Below are positions 34,874 through 44,964 of a stretch of DNA of 64,000 bases, piece after piece. Each line of letters begins with the position of its first letter. Positions within the stretch are counted from its first letter, which is position 1. The stretch covers positions 372,001 through 436,000 of the forward strand of contig NZ_JAKZFD010000002.1 in the NCBI RefSeq assembly GCF_022549225.1. Reading direction: 5' to 3'. Under the pieces are notes generated by a model. It did no database searches and was not told the origin of the DNA. It was given only the letters and a program-made list of their open reading frames with translations. The DNA comes from Pelomonas sp. CA6. Its GTDB lineage: Bacteria > Pseudomonadota > Gammaproteobacteria > Burkholderiales > Burkholderiaceae_C. Made by a program: the position numbers and the translations under genes.

Positions 34874-36175
34874 ATGAGCGACCCCCGTCCCCGTTTCGAG
34901 ACCCTGGCCCTGCATGCCGGCTACCGGCCCGACCCGACGACGCGTGCTGTCGCGGTGCCGATTTACCAGACGGTGGCCTATGCCTTCGACAGCGCCCAGC
35001 ATGGCGCCGATCTGTTCGATCTGAAGGCCGAAGGCCATATCTACACCCGCATCAACAACCCCACGCAGGGCGTGCTGGAGGAGCGGCTGGCGGCGCTGGA
35101 GGGCGGCATCGCCGCGCTGGCGCTGGCCTCGGGCCAGGCCGCGGTGACTTACGCGATCCAGACCCTGGCCGAGGCGGGCGACAACATCGTCGCCAGCAGC
35201 GCGCTGTATGGCGGCACCTACAACCTGTTCGCGCACACGCTGCCGCAGTTCGGCATCCAGACCCGCTTCGCCGACGTGCGCCACCCGGAGCGCTTCGAAG
35301 CGCTGATCGACGCGCGCACCAAGGCCGTCTTCGTCGAAGCGCTGGGCAATCCGCAGGGCCATGTGACCGACATCGAACGGCTGGCCGAGCTGGCCCATCG
35401 CTACGGCGTGCCGCTGATCGTGGACAACACCGTGCCCAGCCCCTATCTGAGCCGGCCCATCGAGCATGGCGCGGACATCGTCGTGCACAGCCTGACCAAA
35501 TACCTCGGCGGCCATGGCACGGCGGTGGGCGGCGCGATCATCGACGCCGGCCGCTTCCCCTGGGCACAGCACAAGGCGCGCTTCCCGCGCCTGAACGAGC
35601 CGGACGTCAGCTACCACGGCGTGGTCTACACCGAAGCCGCCGGCGCCGCGGCCTACATCACGCGGGCGCGCGTCGTGCCGCTGCGCAACACCGGCGCGGC
35701 GATCTCGCCCTTCAACGCCTTCCTGATCCTGCAGGGCATCGAGACCCTGGCGCTGCGCATGGACCGCATCAGCGCCAACGCGCTGGCCGTGGCGCGCCAC
35801 CTGCAGCGCCATCCCAAGGTGGGCTGGGTCAACTACGCGGGGCTGGAGGAGCACCCGGACCACGCGCTGGTGAAGAAATACCTGTCCGGCCAGGCTTCGG
35901 GCTTGCTGACCTTCGGCATCCGCGGCGCGGCGGGCGAGGACCCGCGCGCCGCCGGTGCCCGCTTCCTGGATGCGCTGCAGCTCTTCACGCGCCTGGTCAA
36001 CATCGGCGACGCCAAGTCGCTGGCTACCCATCCGGCGTCCACCACCCACCGCCAGCTGTCCCCGGCGGAGCTGGACGCGGCCGGCGTGGGCGAGGACGCG
36101 GTGCGGCTGTCGGTGGGCCTGGAGCACATCGACGACCTGCTGGCCGACCTCGACCAGGCGCTGGCCCAGGTCTGA
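34874..36175 (+). CDS. metY: O-acetylhomoserine (thiol)-lyase / sulfhydrylase
   Basis: A 433-aa PLP enzyme of the Cys/Met-metabolism family, converting O-acetylhomoserine and sulfide to homocysteine. The ATG at 34874 begins MSDPRPRFETLALHAGYRPDP, the usual family opening. YTRINNPTQGVLEERLAALEGG, LYGGTYNLFAHTLP and the PLP-lysine motif HSLTKYLGGHG are clear. The C-terminal LATHPASTTH and RLSVGLEHIDDLLADL are standard. The length fits MetY rather than the shorter MetZ. It precedes the sulfate-uptake operon. Confidence 0.94.
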   Translation: MSDPRPRFETLALHAGYRPDPTTRAVAVPIYQTVAYAFDSAQHGADLFDLKAEGHIYTRINNPTQGVLEERLAALEGGIAALALASGQAAVTYAIQTLAEAGDNIVASSALYGGTYNLFAHTLPQFGIQTRFADVRHPERFEALIDARTKAVFVEALGNPQGHVTDIERLAELAHRYGVPLIVDNTVPSPYLSRPIEHGADIVVHSLTKYLGGHGTAVGGAIIDAGRFPWAQHKARFPRLNEPDVSYHGVVYTEAAGAAAYITRARVVPLRNTGAAISPFNAFLILQGIETLALRMDRISANALAVARHLQRHPKVGWVNYAGLEEHPDHALVKKYLSGQASGLLTFGIRGAAGEDPRAAGARFLDALQLFTRLVNIGDAKSLATHPASTTHRQLSPAELDAAGVGEDAVRLSVGLEHIDDLLADLDQALAQV

Positions 36176-36360
36176 ACCGGCGCGCGCAAGCGCCAAGTGT
36201 GCGAGACGGGTGCCCCGGCACCCGGGCGACCGACCCCTCGGGCCGGTTGCCGAAAGCCGGGGCGTGCGCCCGGGCCGTGGCTGGGTCTGGAGGGTGGTCT
36301 GGGGAGTCTTCGCGGACAGTTCCGGCCACGGCCCCGGGGGTGCGTTCCCCTGCTTAGTGC

Positions 36361-36410
36361 CTTAAAGGCATAAGCAAATCCGAAATATGTTGTTCCATGA
36401 ATAAGGAACC
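36361..36410 (+). promoter_or_regulatory. Candidate CysB-type promoter region for the sulfate operon
   Basis: The 278-base gap between metY and sbp is GC-rich and featureless until 36361, where it becomes AT-rich (CTTAAAGGCATAAGCAAATC, then AAATATGTTGTTCC). An inverted pair GTTCC (36392-36396) and GGAAC (36405-36409) lies just upstream of the sbp start. Upstream activator sites for CysB are typically AT-rich and loosely symmetric, and cysB is in the cluster. The assignment is by context only. Confidence 0.4.
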
Positions 36411-36453
36411 CTGGGCAAGCTGCGAAGCCTTCACACTTGCCCGAGTTCCCGCC

Positions 36454-37491
36454 ATGTCGCTGCGTACCCCCCGCCTGAACCGCCGCACTGCTCTGAACGC
36501 CCTGCTCGCGCTGGCCGCCCTGCCGCTGATGGCCGGTCCGGCCCGGGCCAGCGACGCCAACACGCTGCTGAACGTCTCGTACGACGTGGCCCGCGAGCTC
36601 TACAAGCAGATCAATCCCGCTTTCGCCGCCCACTGGAAGGCCAAGACCGGCCAGGCGGTGACGCTGAACCAGTCGCACGGCGGCTCGTCCAAGCAGATCG
36701 GTTCGGTGATCGGCGGCCTGGAGGCCGACGTGGTGACCATGAACCAGGCCACCGACGTCGACACCCTGGCCGAGAAAGGCCTGACCCCGGCCGACTGGCG
36801 CCAGCGCTTCCCGAACAACGCGGCGCCCTACAGCTCCACCATCCTCTTCCTGGTGCGCAAGGGCAACCCCAAGCAGATCAAGGACTGGAACGACCTGGCC
36901 CGCGCCGGCGTCTCGGTGATCATCCCCAACCCCAAGGTGACCGGCAATGGCCGCTACAGCTATCTCGCGGCCTGGGGCAGCGTGCTGGCCAAGGGCGGCA
37001 GCGAGGCCCAGGCCAAGGACCTGGTGACCAAGATCCTGGCCAATGTGCCGGTGCTGGACGGCGGCGGCCGCGGCGCCACCACCACCTTCACCCAGCGCGG
37101 CATCGGCGACGTGCTGCTGACCTTCGAATCCGAGGCCGAGCTGATCGAGAACGAGTTCGGCAAGGGCCAGTTCGAGGTGGTCACGCCCTCGGTCTCCATC
37201 GAGGCGGAGGCGCCGGTGGCCATCGTCGACAAGGTGGTGGCCAAGAAGGGCACGGCCCAGCTGGCCAAGGCCTATCTGGACTTCCTGTGGACGCCCGAGG
37301 CCCAGGAGATCATCGCCAGGAACAACTTCCGCCCGCGCGATGCCGCGGTGTTCAAGCGCCACAGCCAGCGCTTCGCCACCATCAAGCTGTTCAGCGTCGA
37401 GCAGCAGCTGGGCGGCTGGGCCAAGGTGGGCAAGACCCACTTCGCCGATGGAGGCCAGTACGATCAGATCATGGCCGGCATCAAGCGCTGA
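36454..37491 (+). CDS. sbp: Sulfate/thiosulfate ABC transporter, periplasmic binding protein
   Basis: A 345-aa sulfate-binding protein. The signal RRTALNALLALAALPLMAGPARA ends before SDANTLLNVSYDVARELYKQINPAF, the conserved SBP opening. SHGGSSKQIGSVIGGLEADVVTMNQ, NPKVTGNGRYSYLAAWG and FTQRGIGDVLLTFESEAEL are family blocks that bind the sulfate dianion. Its gene is followed by the permease genes cysT and cysW and the ATPase cysA. ATG 36454 is chosen for the signal peptide; an earlier ATG at 36397 would add a non-hydrophobic stretch. Confidence 0.95.
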   Translation: MSLRTPRLNRRTALNALLALAALPLMAGPARASDANTLLNVSYDVARELYKQINPAFAAHWKAKTGQAVTLNQSHGGSSKQIGSVIGGLEADVVTMNQATDVDTLAEKGLTPADWRQRFPNNAAPYSSTILFLVRKGNPKQIKDWNDLARAGVSVIIPNPKVTGNGRYSYLAAWGSVLAKGGSEAQAKDLVTKILANVPVLDGGGRGATTTFTQRGIGDVLLTFESEAELIENEFGKGQFEVVTPSVSIEAEAPVAIVDKVVAKKGTAQLAKAYLDFLWTPEAQEIIARNNFRPRDAAVFKRHSQRFATIKLFSVEQQLGGWAKVGKTHFADGGQYDQIMAGIKR

Positions 37492-37530
37492 TCCCGGGCC
37501 GTCGTCCGCTTCTCCCTTGCTGAGCCGTTC

Positions 37531-38412
37531 ATGAACACCGCCGTTCTTCCCGCCGCACCGGCCGCGGGCGCGCCCGCGCGCAAGCGCCGCCGCGTGCTGC
37601 CGGGCTTCGCCCCGACGCTGGGCTACACGCTGTTCTACCTGTCGCTGCTGGTGCTGATCCCGCTGGCGGCGGTGTTTCTGAAGTCGGCCGGCCACGGCTG
37701 GGCGGCTTTCTGGGACGCCGCCACCTCGCCGCGCGTGCTGGCGTCCTACCGCCTGAGCTTCGGTGCGGCGCTGCTGGCGGCGCTGATCAACGTGGTGTTC
37801 GGCTTCATCCTCGCCTGGTCGCTGGTGCGCTACGAGTTCCCAGGCAAGAAGCTGGTGGATGCGCTGGTGGACCTGCCCTTCGCGCTGCCCACCGCGGTGG
37901 CCGGCATCGCGCTGACCGCGCTGTACGCGCCCAACGGTTGGATGGGCAGCTGGCTGGAGCCGCTGGGCATCAAGGTCGCGTTCACGCCGCTGGGCGTGCT
38001 GGTGGCGCTGATCTTCATCGGCCTGCCCTTCGTCGTGCGCACCGTGCAGCCGGTGCTGGAAGACCTGGACACCGAGCTGGAGGAGGCAGCCGCCTCGCTG
38101 GGCGCGCACCGCTGGCAGGCCTTCCGCCTGGTGCTGCTGCCCATGCTCTCGCCGGCGCTGCTCACCGGCTTCGCGATGGCCTTCGCGCGCGCGGTGGGTG
38201 AGTACGGTTCGGTGATCTTCATCGCCGGCAACATGCCCATGGTCAGCGAGATCACGCCGCTGATGATCATCACCAAGCTGGAGCAGTACGACTATGTCGG
38301 CGCCACCGCGATCGCGACGGTGATGCTGGTGTTTTCGTTCACGCTGCTGCTGGCGATCAATGGTTTGCAGGCCTGGAGCGCGCGGCGCAACGGCCTGGAT
38401 GGGAGGCGGTGA
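37531..38412 (+). CDS. cysT: Sulfate ABC transporter permease CysT
   Basis: A 293-aa inner-membrane permease with six helices. [41 protein letters not shown] is the CysT signature (given in pieces by position, residues 91-131). The EAA loop [21 protein letters not shown] contacts CysA. The stop (TGA) overlaps the cysW start by one base, indicating coupling. Confidence 0.95.
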   Translation: MNTAVLPAAPAAGAPARKRRRVLPGFAPTLGYTLFYLSLLVLIPLAAVFLKSAGHGWAAFWDAATSPRVLASYRLSFGAALLAALINVVFGFILAWSLVRYEFPGKKLVDALVDLPFALPTAVAGIALTALYAPNGWMGSWLEPLGIKVAFTPLGVLVALIFIGLPFVVRTVQPVLEDLDTELEEAAASLGAHRWQAFRLVLLPMLSPALLTGFAMAFARAVGEYGSVIFIAGNMPMVSEITPLMIITKLEQYDYVGATAIATVMLVFSFTLLLAINGLQAWSARRNGLDGRR

Positions 38413-39307
38413 TGGCGGGGGCCGTATCGACTTTGAACGCGGGCAACCACGCCGCCGTCGGCGCGGGCCGCTACCAGCGCAACGCGGCGACGCGCGAGCA
38501 GCCCTGGGTGCGCTGGACCCTGCTGGGCCTGGGCCTGGGGTTCTTCGGTCTCTTCCTGGTGCTGCCGCTGGTGGCGGTGTTCACCGAGGCGCTGCGCAAG
38601 GGCTTCGAGGTCTACCTGGCCGCGCTGCTGGAGCCGGACGCCGTGTCGGCGATCCAGCTCACGCTGATCGCGGCGGCGGTCTCGGTGCCGCTGAACGTGG
38701 TCTTCGGCGTTGCCGCGGCCTGGGCGATCACCAAGCATGACTTCCGCGGCAAGCAACTGCTGATCACGCTGATCGACCTGCCCTTCTCGGTTTCGCCGGT
38801 GGTGGCGGGCCTGATCTATGTGCTGATCTTCGGCGCGCAAGGCTGGTTCGGCCCCTGGCTGCAGGCGCATGACCTGAAGATCATCTTCGCCGTGCCGGGC
38901 ATCGTGCTGGCGACGGTGTTCGTGACCTTCCCCTTCGTGGCGCGCGAGCTGATCCCGCTGATGCAGGCCCAGGGCCGCGACGAGGAAGAGGCCGCCACCG
39001 TGCTGGGCGCCAGCGGCTTCAAGACCTTCTGGCATGTGACGCTGCCCAACATCAAGTGGGGCCTGCTGTACGGCGTGATCTTGTGCAATGCGCGCGCCTT
39101 CGGCGAGTTCGGCGCGGTGTCGGTGGTCTCCGGCCACATCCGCGGCCAGACCAACACGCTGCCGCTGCATGTCGAGATCCTCTACAACGAATACCAGTTC
39201 GCCGCGGCCTTCGCGGTGGCCTCGCTGCTGGCGCTGCTCGCGCTGGTGACGCTGGGCATCAAGCAGTTCATCGAGTGGCAGGCCACCCGCTCGACCAAGG
39301 AGTCCTC

Positions 39308-39311
<4 letters not shown>
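38412..39311 (+). CDS. cysW: Sulfate ABC transporter permease CysW
   Basis: A 299-aa permease, partner of CysT. The N-terminus is variable (about 35 residues). [31 protein letters not shown] is the typical CysW segment and [19 protein letters not shown] the EAA loop. A GTG one codon upstream is possible, but the ATG at 38412 overlaps the cysT stop. The stop overlaps cysA by four bases. Confidence 0.95.
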
Positions 39312-40369
<1,058 letters not shown>

Positions 40370-40388
40370 TCCGCCGCCGCGCCGCGCC

Positions 40389-41321
40389 ATGAACTTTCAG
40401 CAGCTGCGCATCGTGCGCGAGGCGGTGCAGCGCCAGTTCAACCTCACCGAGGTCGCGGCGGCGCTCTACACCTCGCAATCCGGCGTCTCCAAGCACATCA
40501 AGGACCTGGAGGACGAGCTGGGCGTGGAGCTGTTCCAGCGCCGTGGCAAGCGGCTGCTGGGGCTGACCGCGCCGGGCAAGGAACTGGTCGTGATCGCCGA
40601 GCGCATGCTGCTGGACGCGGGCAACACCAAGCGCCTGGCCCAGCAGTTCTCCGGCGCCGAGCAGGGGCAGCTGAGCATCGCCACCACCCACACCCAGGCG
40701 CGCTATGCGCTGCCGCAGGTGGTGGCGCGCTTCAAGGCGGCCTTTCCCAAGGTCCACCTGGTGCTGCACCAGGGCAGCCCGGCGGAGATCGTTTCGCTGC
40801 TGCAATCGGGCGCGGCCGACATCGGCATCGCCACCGAGGCGCTGGACCAGGACCCCGGCTTCGCCACCTTCCCGTTCTACGACTGGCAGCATGCGGTGGT
40901 CGTGCCCGAGGGCCATGCGCTCGCGCGGCAGCCTCTGACGCTGGAGGCGCTGGCCGAGCATCCGCTGATCACCTACCACGAGGGCTACACCGGCCGCGCG
41001 CGCATCGACGCCGCCTTCGCCGCGCAAGGCCTGACCCCGGACATCGTGCTTTCGGCGCTGGACGCCGACGTGATCAAGACCTATGTGCAGGTCGGGCTGG
41101 GCGTGGGCATCATCGCGCGCATGGCCTTCGAGCCCGCGCGCGACACCGGGCTGCTGCGCCTGGACGCCGGCCATCTGTTCCCGACCAACGTCGCGCGCAT
41201 CGCGCTCAAGCGCGGCCACTACCTGCGCGGCTTCGCCTACCGCTTCCTGCAGGAGTGCTCGGCCGAGCTGAGCGAAGAGGCGGTGCGCGCCGCGCTGCAG
41301 CCGGCGTCGTTGACTGTCTGA
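40389..41321 (+). CDS. cysB: CysB-type LysR regulator of sulfur assimilation
   Basis: A 310-aa LysR protein opening MNFQQLRIVREAVQRQFNLTEVAAALYTSQSGVSKHI, the near-invariant CysB N-terminus (given here as positions 1-37 in part). The effector domain shows TTHTQARYALP and DADVIKTYVQVGLGVGI, the CysB/Cbl ligand blocks for O-acetylserine, sulfate or thiosulfate. It starts 19 bases after cysA, so may share its transcript and control the upstream operon. Its last 116 bases overlap the antisense cbbZ frame. Confidence 0.94.
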   Translation: MNFQQLRIVREAVQRQFNLTEVAAALYTSQSGVSKHIKDLEDELGVELFQRRGKRLLGLTAPGKELVVIAERMLLDAGNTKRLAQQFSGAEQGQLSIATTHTQARYALPQVVARFKAAFPKVHLVLHQGSPAEIVSLLQSGAADIGIATEALDQDPGFATFPFYDWQHAVVVPEGHALARQPLTLEALAEHPLITYHEGYTGRARIDAAFAAQGLTPDIVLSALDADVIKTYVQVGLGVGIIARMAFEPARDTGLLRLDAGHLFPTNVARIALKRGHYLRGFAYRFLQECSAELSEEAVRAALQPASLTV

Positions 41322-41988
41322 ACTCGTCGAAGTGCGCGATCCAGCCGTCGGGCGCCTCGCCGCACTCGGCCAGGCCGCCTGGGTAGCCGTGGCGCACCAG
41401 CCAGACCGCGATGCCGGCGGCGCGCGCGGTGCGCAGGTCGGTCAGGGAATCGCCCACCAGCAGCGCCTGCGCCGGCGCCAGGCCCAGGCGCTGCAGCGCC
41501 AGCCAGACCCCGTCCGGATGCGGCTTGGCGCGCGCCAGCGTGTCGCCGGCGATGACCAGGTCGAACAGCGGTGCCAGCGCGTGGCGCTGCAGGATGCGGC
41601 GCGCGAAGCGCTCCTCCTTGTTGGTCAGCAGCGCCAGGCGCAGACCCGCCGCGCGCGCCCGCCGCAGCAGCGCGGCGGCACCCGGATAGAGCCGGCTGCG
41701 CGTGCCGCAGCGCCGCTCGTAGTCGCGCGCGAAGCCGGCCCAGGCCGCGTCCAGCCACTCGGCGCGGTCCGCGGCGACCAGCGCGCGCATCAGCAGTTCG
41801 CGCGTGCCCCCGCCGATCCAGCCGCGCACCTGCTCTTCCGCCACCTCGGGCAGGAGGAGGCGGCGCAGCGTGTCGTTCAAGGCGTCGGCGATCTCGGCGC
41901 TGGTGTCCGCCAGCGTGCCGTCGAGGTCGAACAGCAGCAGCGCGATGGTCCCGTTCACCGGAGGCCTGTCGGGCGAAGCGGCGCTCAT
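41206..41988 (-). CDS. cbbZ: Phosphoglycolate phosphatase (HAD superfamily)
   Basis: A 260-aa HAD phosphatase that removes 2-phosphoglycolate made by RuBisCO oxygenation. Motif I LLFDLDGTLADT, motif II LLTNKE, motif III and IV in RAKPHPDGVWLAL and LLVGDSLTDLRTA. The start overlaps the cbbT stop (ATGA). The protein has about 30 residues more than the usual 225-235: the C-terminal QSTTPAAARR... segment is low-complexity and read antisense to the 3' end of cysB. It is the last gene of the cbb operon. Confidence 0.92.
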   Translation of the reverse strand: MSAASPDRPPVNGTIALLLFDLDGTLADTSAEIADALNDTLRRLLLPEVAEEQVRGWIGGGTRELLMRALVAADRAEWLDAAWAGFARDYERRCGTRSRLYPGAAALLRRARAAGLRLALLTNKEERFARRILQRHALAPLFDLVIAGDTLARAKPHPDGVWLALQRLGLAPAQALLVGDSLTDLRTARAAGIAVWLVRHGYPGGLAECGEAPDGWIAHFDEFRQSTTPAAARRAPPLRSARPSTPAGSGRRSRAGSGRA

Positions 41989-44057
41989 GGGGTGCTGCGC
42001 CGTGGCGCCAGGCAGCGCAGCACACAGGCCACGACGCCGTCGACGCTGAAGCCGAAGTGGCGCATCAGCACCGGCCCCGGCGCCGATTCCCCGAAGCGCG
42101 CCAGGCCCAGCACCGCGCCATCGCGGGCCGTCTGTCGCGCCCAGGCCTGCGGATGGCCGGCCTCCACCGCGATGCAGGGCAGCTGCGGCGGCAGCACCGC
42201 ATGGCGCCAATCCTGCGGCTGGGCCTCGAAGCGTTCCAGACAGGGCATGGAGACCACGCGCAGCGCCAGCCCGTGGGCGGCGGACAGCCGTGCCTGCGCC
42301 TGCAGCACCAGGGCCAGCTCGGAGCCGGTGGCCAGCAGCACGCCGTGCTCGACGCGGTCGCCGCGCGCGGCGCTGAGCACATAGCCACCGCGCGCCACGC
42401 CGTCCGGATCGGCGGCGAAGGCCACCGGCGCCAGCGCCTGGCGCGACAGCACCAGCGCGCTGGGTCCGTCGCGACGCGCCAGCGCCTGGGTCCAGGCCAC
42501 CGCGGTTTCCAGCCCGTCGGCCGGGCGCCAGAGTTCCAGCCCGGGGATCAGGCGCAGCGAGGCCAGGTGCTCCACCGGCTGGTGCGTGGGGCCGTCCTCG
42601 CCCAGCGCGATGGAGTCGTGGGTGAAGACATGGATGACGCGCTGGCGCATCAGCGCGGCCATGCGTATCGCGCTGCGGCTGTAGTCGCTGAAGCACAGAA
42701 AGGTGCCGCCGAAGGGGATCAGTCCGCCGTGCAGCGCAACGCCGTTCATCAGCGCCGCCATGCCGAACTCGCGCACGCCGTAGCTGAGGTAATTGCCGGC
42801 GCGCCCCGGGCCGATGCGGCGGTGGCCGCGGAAATCGGTCAGGTTGGAGCCGCTGAGGTCGGCGCTGCCGCCCAGCAGTTCGGGCAGCCCCGGCGCCAGT
42901 GCATCCAGCACCTGGCGCGAAGCGGCGCGGGTCGCCAGCGGCTTTTGCGCGTCGCCGCGCCAGGGGGCCAGCGCCGCCGCGACGCGGGCGCGCCAGTCGG
43001 CGGGCAGCTCGCCGGCGATGCGGCGCCGGAACTCCGCCGCCAGCGCGGGATGGGCCCGCGCATAGGCCTCGAAGCGCGCCTGCCAGGCGCCGCGCCGGGC
43101 CGCGCCGGTCTCGCCGGCGTGCCAGTGCGCGCGAAGCTCCTCGGGCAGCTCGAAGGGCTCGTGCGGCCAGTCCAGCGCCTGCGCCAGCGCCTCGCGGCGG
43201 CGCGCGCCCAGCGGAGCGCCATGGACCTCGGCGCTGCCTTCCAGATCGGGCACGCCCTTGCCTATGGTGCTGCGGCAGACGATCAGCGCCGGCCCGGCGC
43301 CCTCCACCGCGCCTTCGCGTGCCTCGCACAGCGCGGCGTCCAGCGCGCGTACATCATGCGCGTCCACCGGGCCGATCACGCGCCAGCCGCAGGCGGCGAA
43401 GCGCGCCGCGCTGTCGTCGGCGAACCAGTCGCCGATGGCGCCGTCGATGCTGATGCCGTTGGCGTCGTACAGCAGCGTGAGCCGGGCCAGGCGCAGCGTG
43501 CCGGCCAGCGAGATGGCCTCCTGGCTCAGGCCCTCCATCAGGCAGCCGTCGCCGGCGAAGACATAGCAGCGGTGGTCGACGATGCAGTGGCCGGGCCGGT
43601 TGAACTCGGCCGCCAGCAGCCGCTCGGCCAGCGCCATGCCCACCGCATTGGCCAGGCCCTGGCCCAGCGGGCCGGTGGTGGTTTCGACGCCGGGGGTCAG
43701 GCCTTGCTCGGGGTGGCCGGGCGTGCGGCTGCCGAGCTGGCGGAAGCGGCGCAGTTCCTCGCGCGGCAGCGCGTAGCCGCTCAGATGCAGCAGTGCGTAG
43801 AGCAGCGCGCTGGCATGGCCGTTGGAGAGCACGAAGCGGTCGCGGTCCGGCCAGTCCGGGCAGGCCGGGTCGTGCACCAGATGGCCCTGCCACAGCGCCA
43901 GCGCCATCTCGGCCATGCCCAGCGGGGCGCCGGGATGGCCGCTGTTGGCGGCTTCCACCATGTCCACGGCCAGCATGCGCAGCGCGCTGCTCATGCGTGC
44001 CGACAGGCGTGCGTCGTCCAGGCAGGCGGCCGCTCGCCGCCCCTCATGTGCGTTCAT
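41985..44057 (-). CDS. cbbT: Transketolase of the Calvin cycle
   Basis: A 690-aa thiamine-diphosphate enzyme for the regeneration phase. GGAG precedes the ATG at 44057; an upstream extension of the frame belongs to cbbP in another phase. Family features are ANSGHPGAPLGMAEM, GPLGQGLANAVGMA, the TPP motif AGDGCLMEGLSQE, and the pyrimidine domain GGSADLSGSNLT, DSIALGEDGPTHQPVEHLASLR. It lies between cbbP (20 bases) and cbbZ (overlap). Confidence 0.96.
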   Translation of the reverse strand: MNAHEGRRAAACLDDARLSARMSSALRMLAVDMVEAANSGHPGAPLGMAEMALALWQGHLVHDPACPDWPDRDRFVLSNGHASALLYALLHLSGYALPREELRRFRQLGSRTPGHPEQGLTPGVETTTGPLGQGLANAVGMALAERLLAAEFNRPGHCIVDHRCYVFAGDGCLMEGLSQEAISLAGTLRLARLTLLYDANGISIDGAIGDWFADDSAARFAACGWRVIGPVDAHDVRALDAALCEAREGAVEGAGPALIVCRSTIGKGVPDLEGSAEVHGAPLGARRREALAQALDWPHEPFELPEELRAHWHAGETGAARRGAWQARFEAYARAHPALAAEFRRRIAGELPADWRARVAAALAPWRGDAQKPLATRAASRQVLDALAPGLPELLGGSADLSGSNLTDFRGHRRIGPGRAGNYLSYGVREFGMAALMNGVALHGGLIPFGGTFLCFSDYSRSAIRMAALMRQRVIHVFTHDSIALGEDGPTHQPVEHLASLRLIPGLELWRPADGLETAVAWTQALARRDGPSALVLSRQALAPVAFAADPDGVARGGYVLSAARGDRVEHGVLLATGSELALVLQAQARLSAAHGLALRVVSMPCLERFEAQPQDWRHAVLPPQLPCIAVEAGHPQAWARQTARDGAVLGLARFGESAPGPVLMRHFGFSVDGVVACVLRCLAPRRSTP

Positions 44058-44077
44058 CGGGAACTCCAGGTTGGGGG

Positions 44078-44956
44078 TCAGGCCAGTGCGCGCCGCTTCT
44101 GGTCCATCAGGCGCAGGATCAGCGGCGTGAAGATCAGCTGCATGGCCAGCCCCATCTTTCCGCCCGGCACGACCAGGGTGTTGGGCCGCGTCATCAGGGC
44201 CCCGTGCAGCATGGACAGCAGGTAGGGGAAGTCGATGCCCTGGGGCTTGGCGAAGCGGATCACGACCATGGACTCGTCGGCGCTGGGGATGTCCTTGGCG
44301 ATGAAGGGGTTGGAGGTGTCCACCGTGGGCACGCGCTGGAAGTTCACATGGGTGCGGCTGAACTGCGGGCAGATGTGGTTCACGTAGTCGGGCATGCGGC
44401 GCAGGATGGTCTCCACCACCGCCTCCTGGCTGTAGCCGCGCAGGGTCTGGTCGCGGTGCAGCTTCTGGATCCACTCGAGATTGATGATGGGCACCACGCC
44501 CACCAGCAGGTCCACATGGCGCGCGACGTCGACGCCGTCGGCGCCCACATAGCCGCCATGCAGGCCCTCGTAGAACAGCAGGTCGCTGGGCGCCATGGGC
44601 TGCCAGGGCGTGAAGCGGCCGGGCTCGCCGCCGAGTTCGCGCGCCTCGGCGGCGTCGTGGATGTAGCGGCGCACCTGGCCGCTGCCGCTGGCGCCGTAGT
44701 CGGCGAAGGTGGTGGCCAGTTCGGCGAGCAGGTTGCTCTCGGGCCCGAAGTGGCTGATGCGCGGTCCCTCGCCAGCGTCGGCGCGGCGCACGCGCTCGCG
44801 CATCTCCTGGCGGTCGAAGCGGTGGAAGGCGTCGCCTTCGACAATCTGCGCGCGCAGGCCCTCGCGGCGGAAGATGTGGGCGAAGCTCTTCATCACCGTG
44901 GTGGTGCCGGCGCCCGAGGAGCCGGTGATGGCGACGATGGGGTGGCGGGTGGACAT
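44078..44956 (-). CDS. cbbP: Phosphoribulokinase
   Basis: A 292-aa proteobacterial class I phosphoribulokinase, making ribulose-1,5-bisphosphate. P-loop ITGSSGAGTTTVMKSF near the N-terminus, EGDAFHRFDRQEMR, FYEGLHGGY and the C-terminal GLAMQLIFTPLILRLM are typical. The cysteine redox pair of plant enzymes is absent, as expected. Its start lies eight bases after the cbbF stop. Confidence 0.96.
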   Translation of the reverse strand: MSTRHPIVAITGSSGAGTTTVMKSFAHIFRREGLRAQIVEGDAFHRFDRQEMRERVRRADAGEGPRISHFGPESNLLAELATTFADYGASGSGQVRRYIHDAAEARELGGEPGRFTPWQPMAPSDLLFYEGLHGGYVGADGVDVARHVDLLVGVVPIINLEWIQKLHRDQTLRGYSQEAVVETILRRMPDYVNHICPQFSRTHVNFQRVPTVDTSNPFIAKDIPSADESMVVIRFAKPQGIDFPYLLSMLHGALMTRPNTLVVPGGKMGLAMQLIFTPLILRLMDQKRRALA

Positions 44957-44964
44957 GGGGCGGC

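Noticed and set aside
35833-38109. Minus-strand open frame of 758 codons over metY, sbp and cysT
   Set aside because: It spans three conserved genes in antisense and is low complexity.
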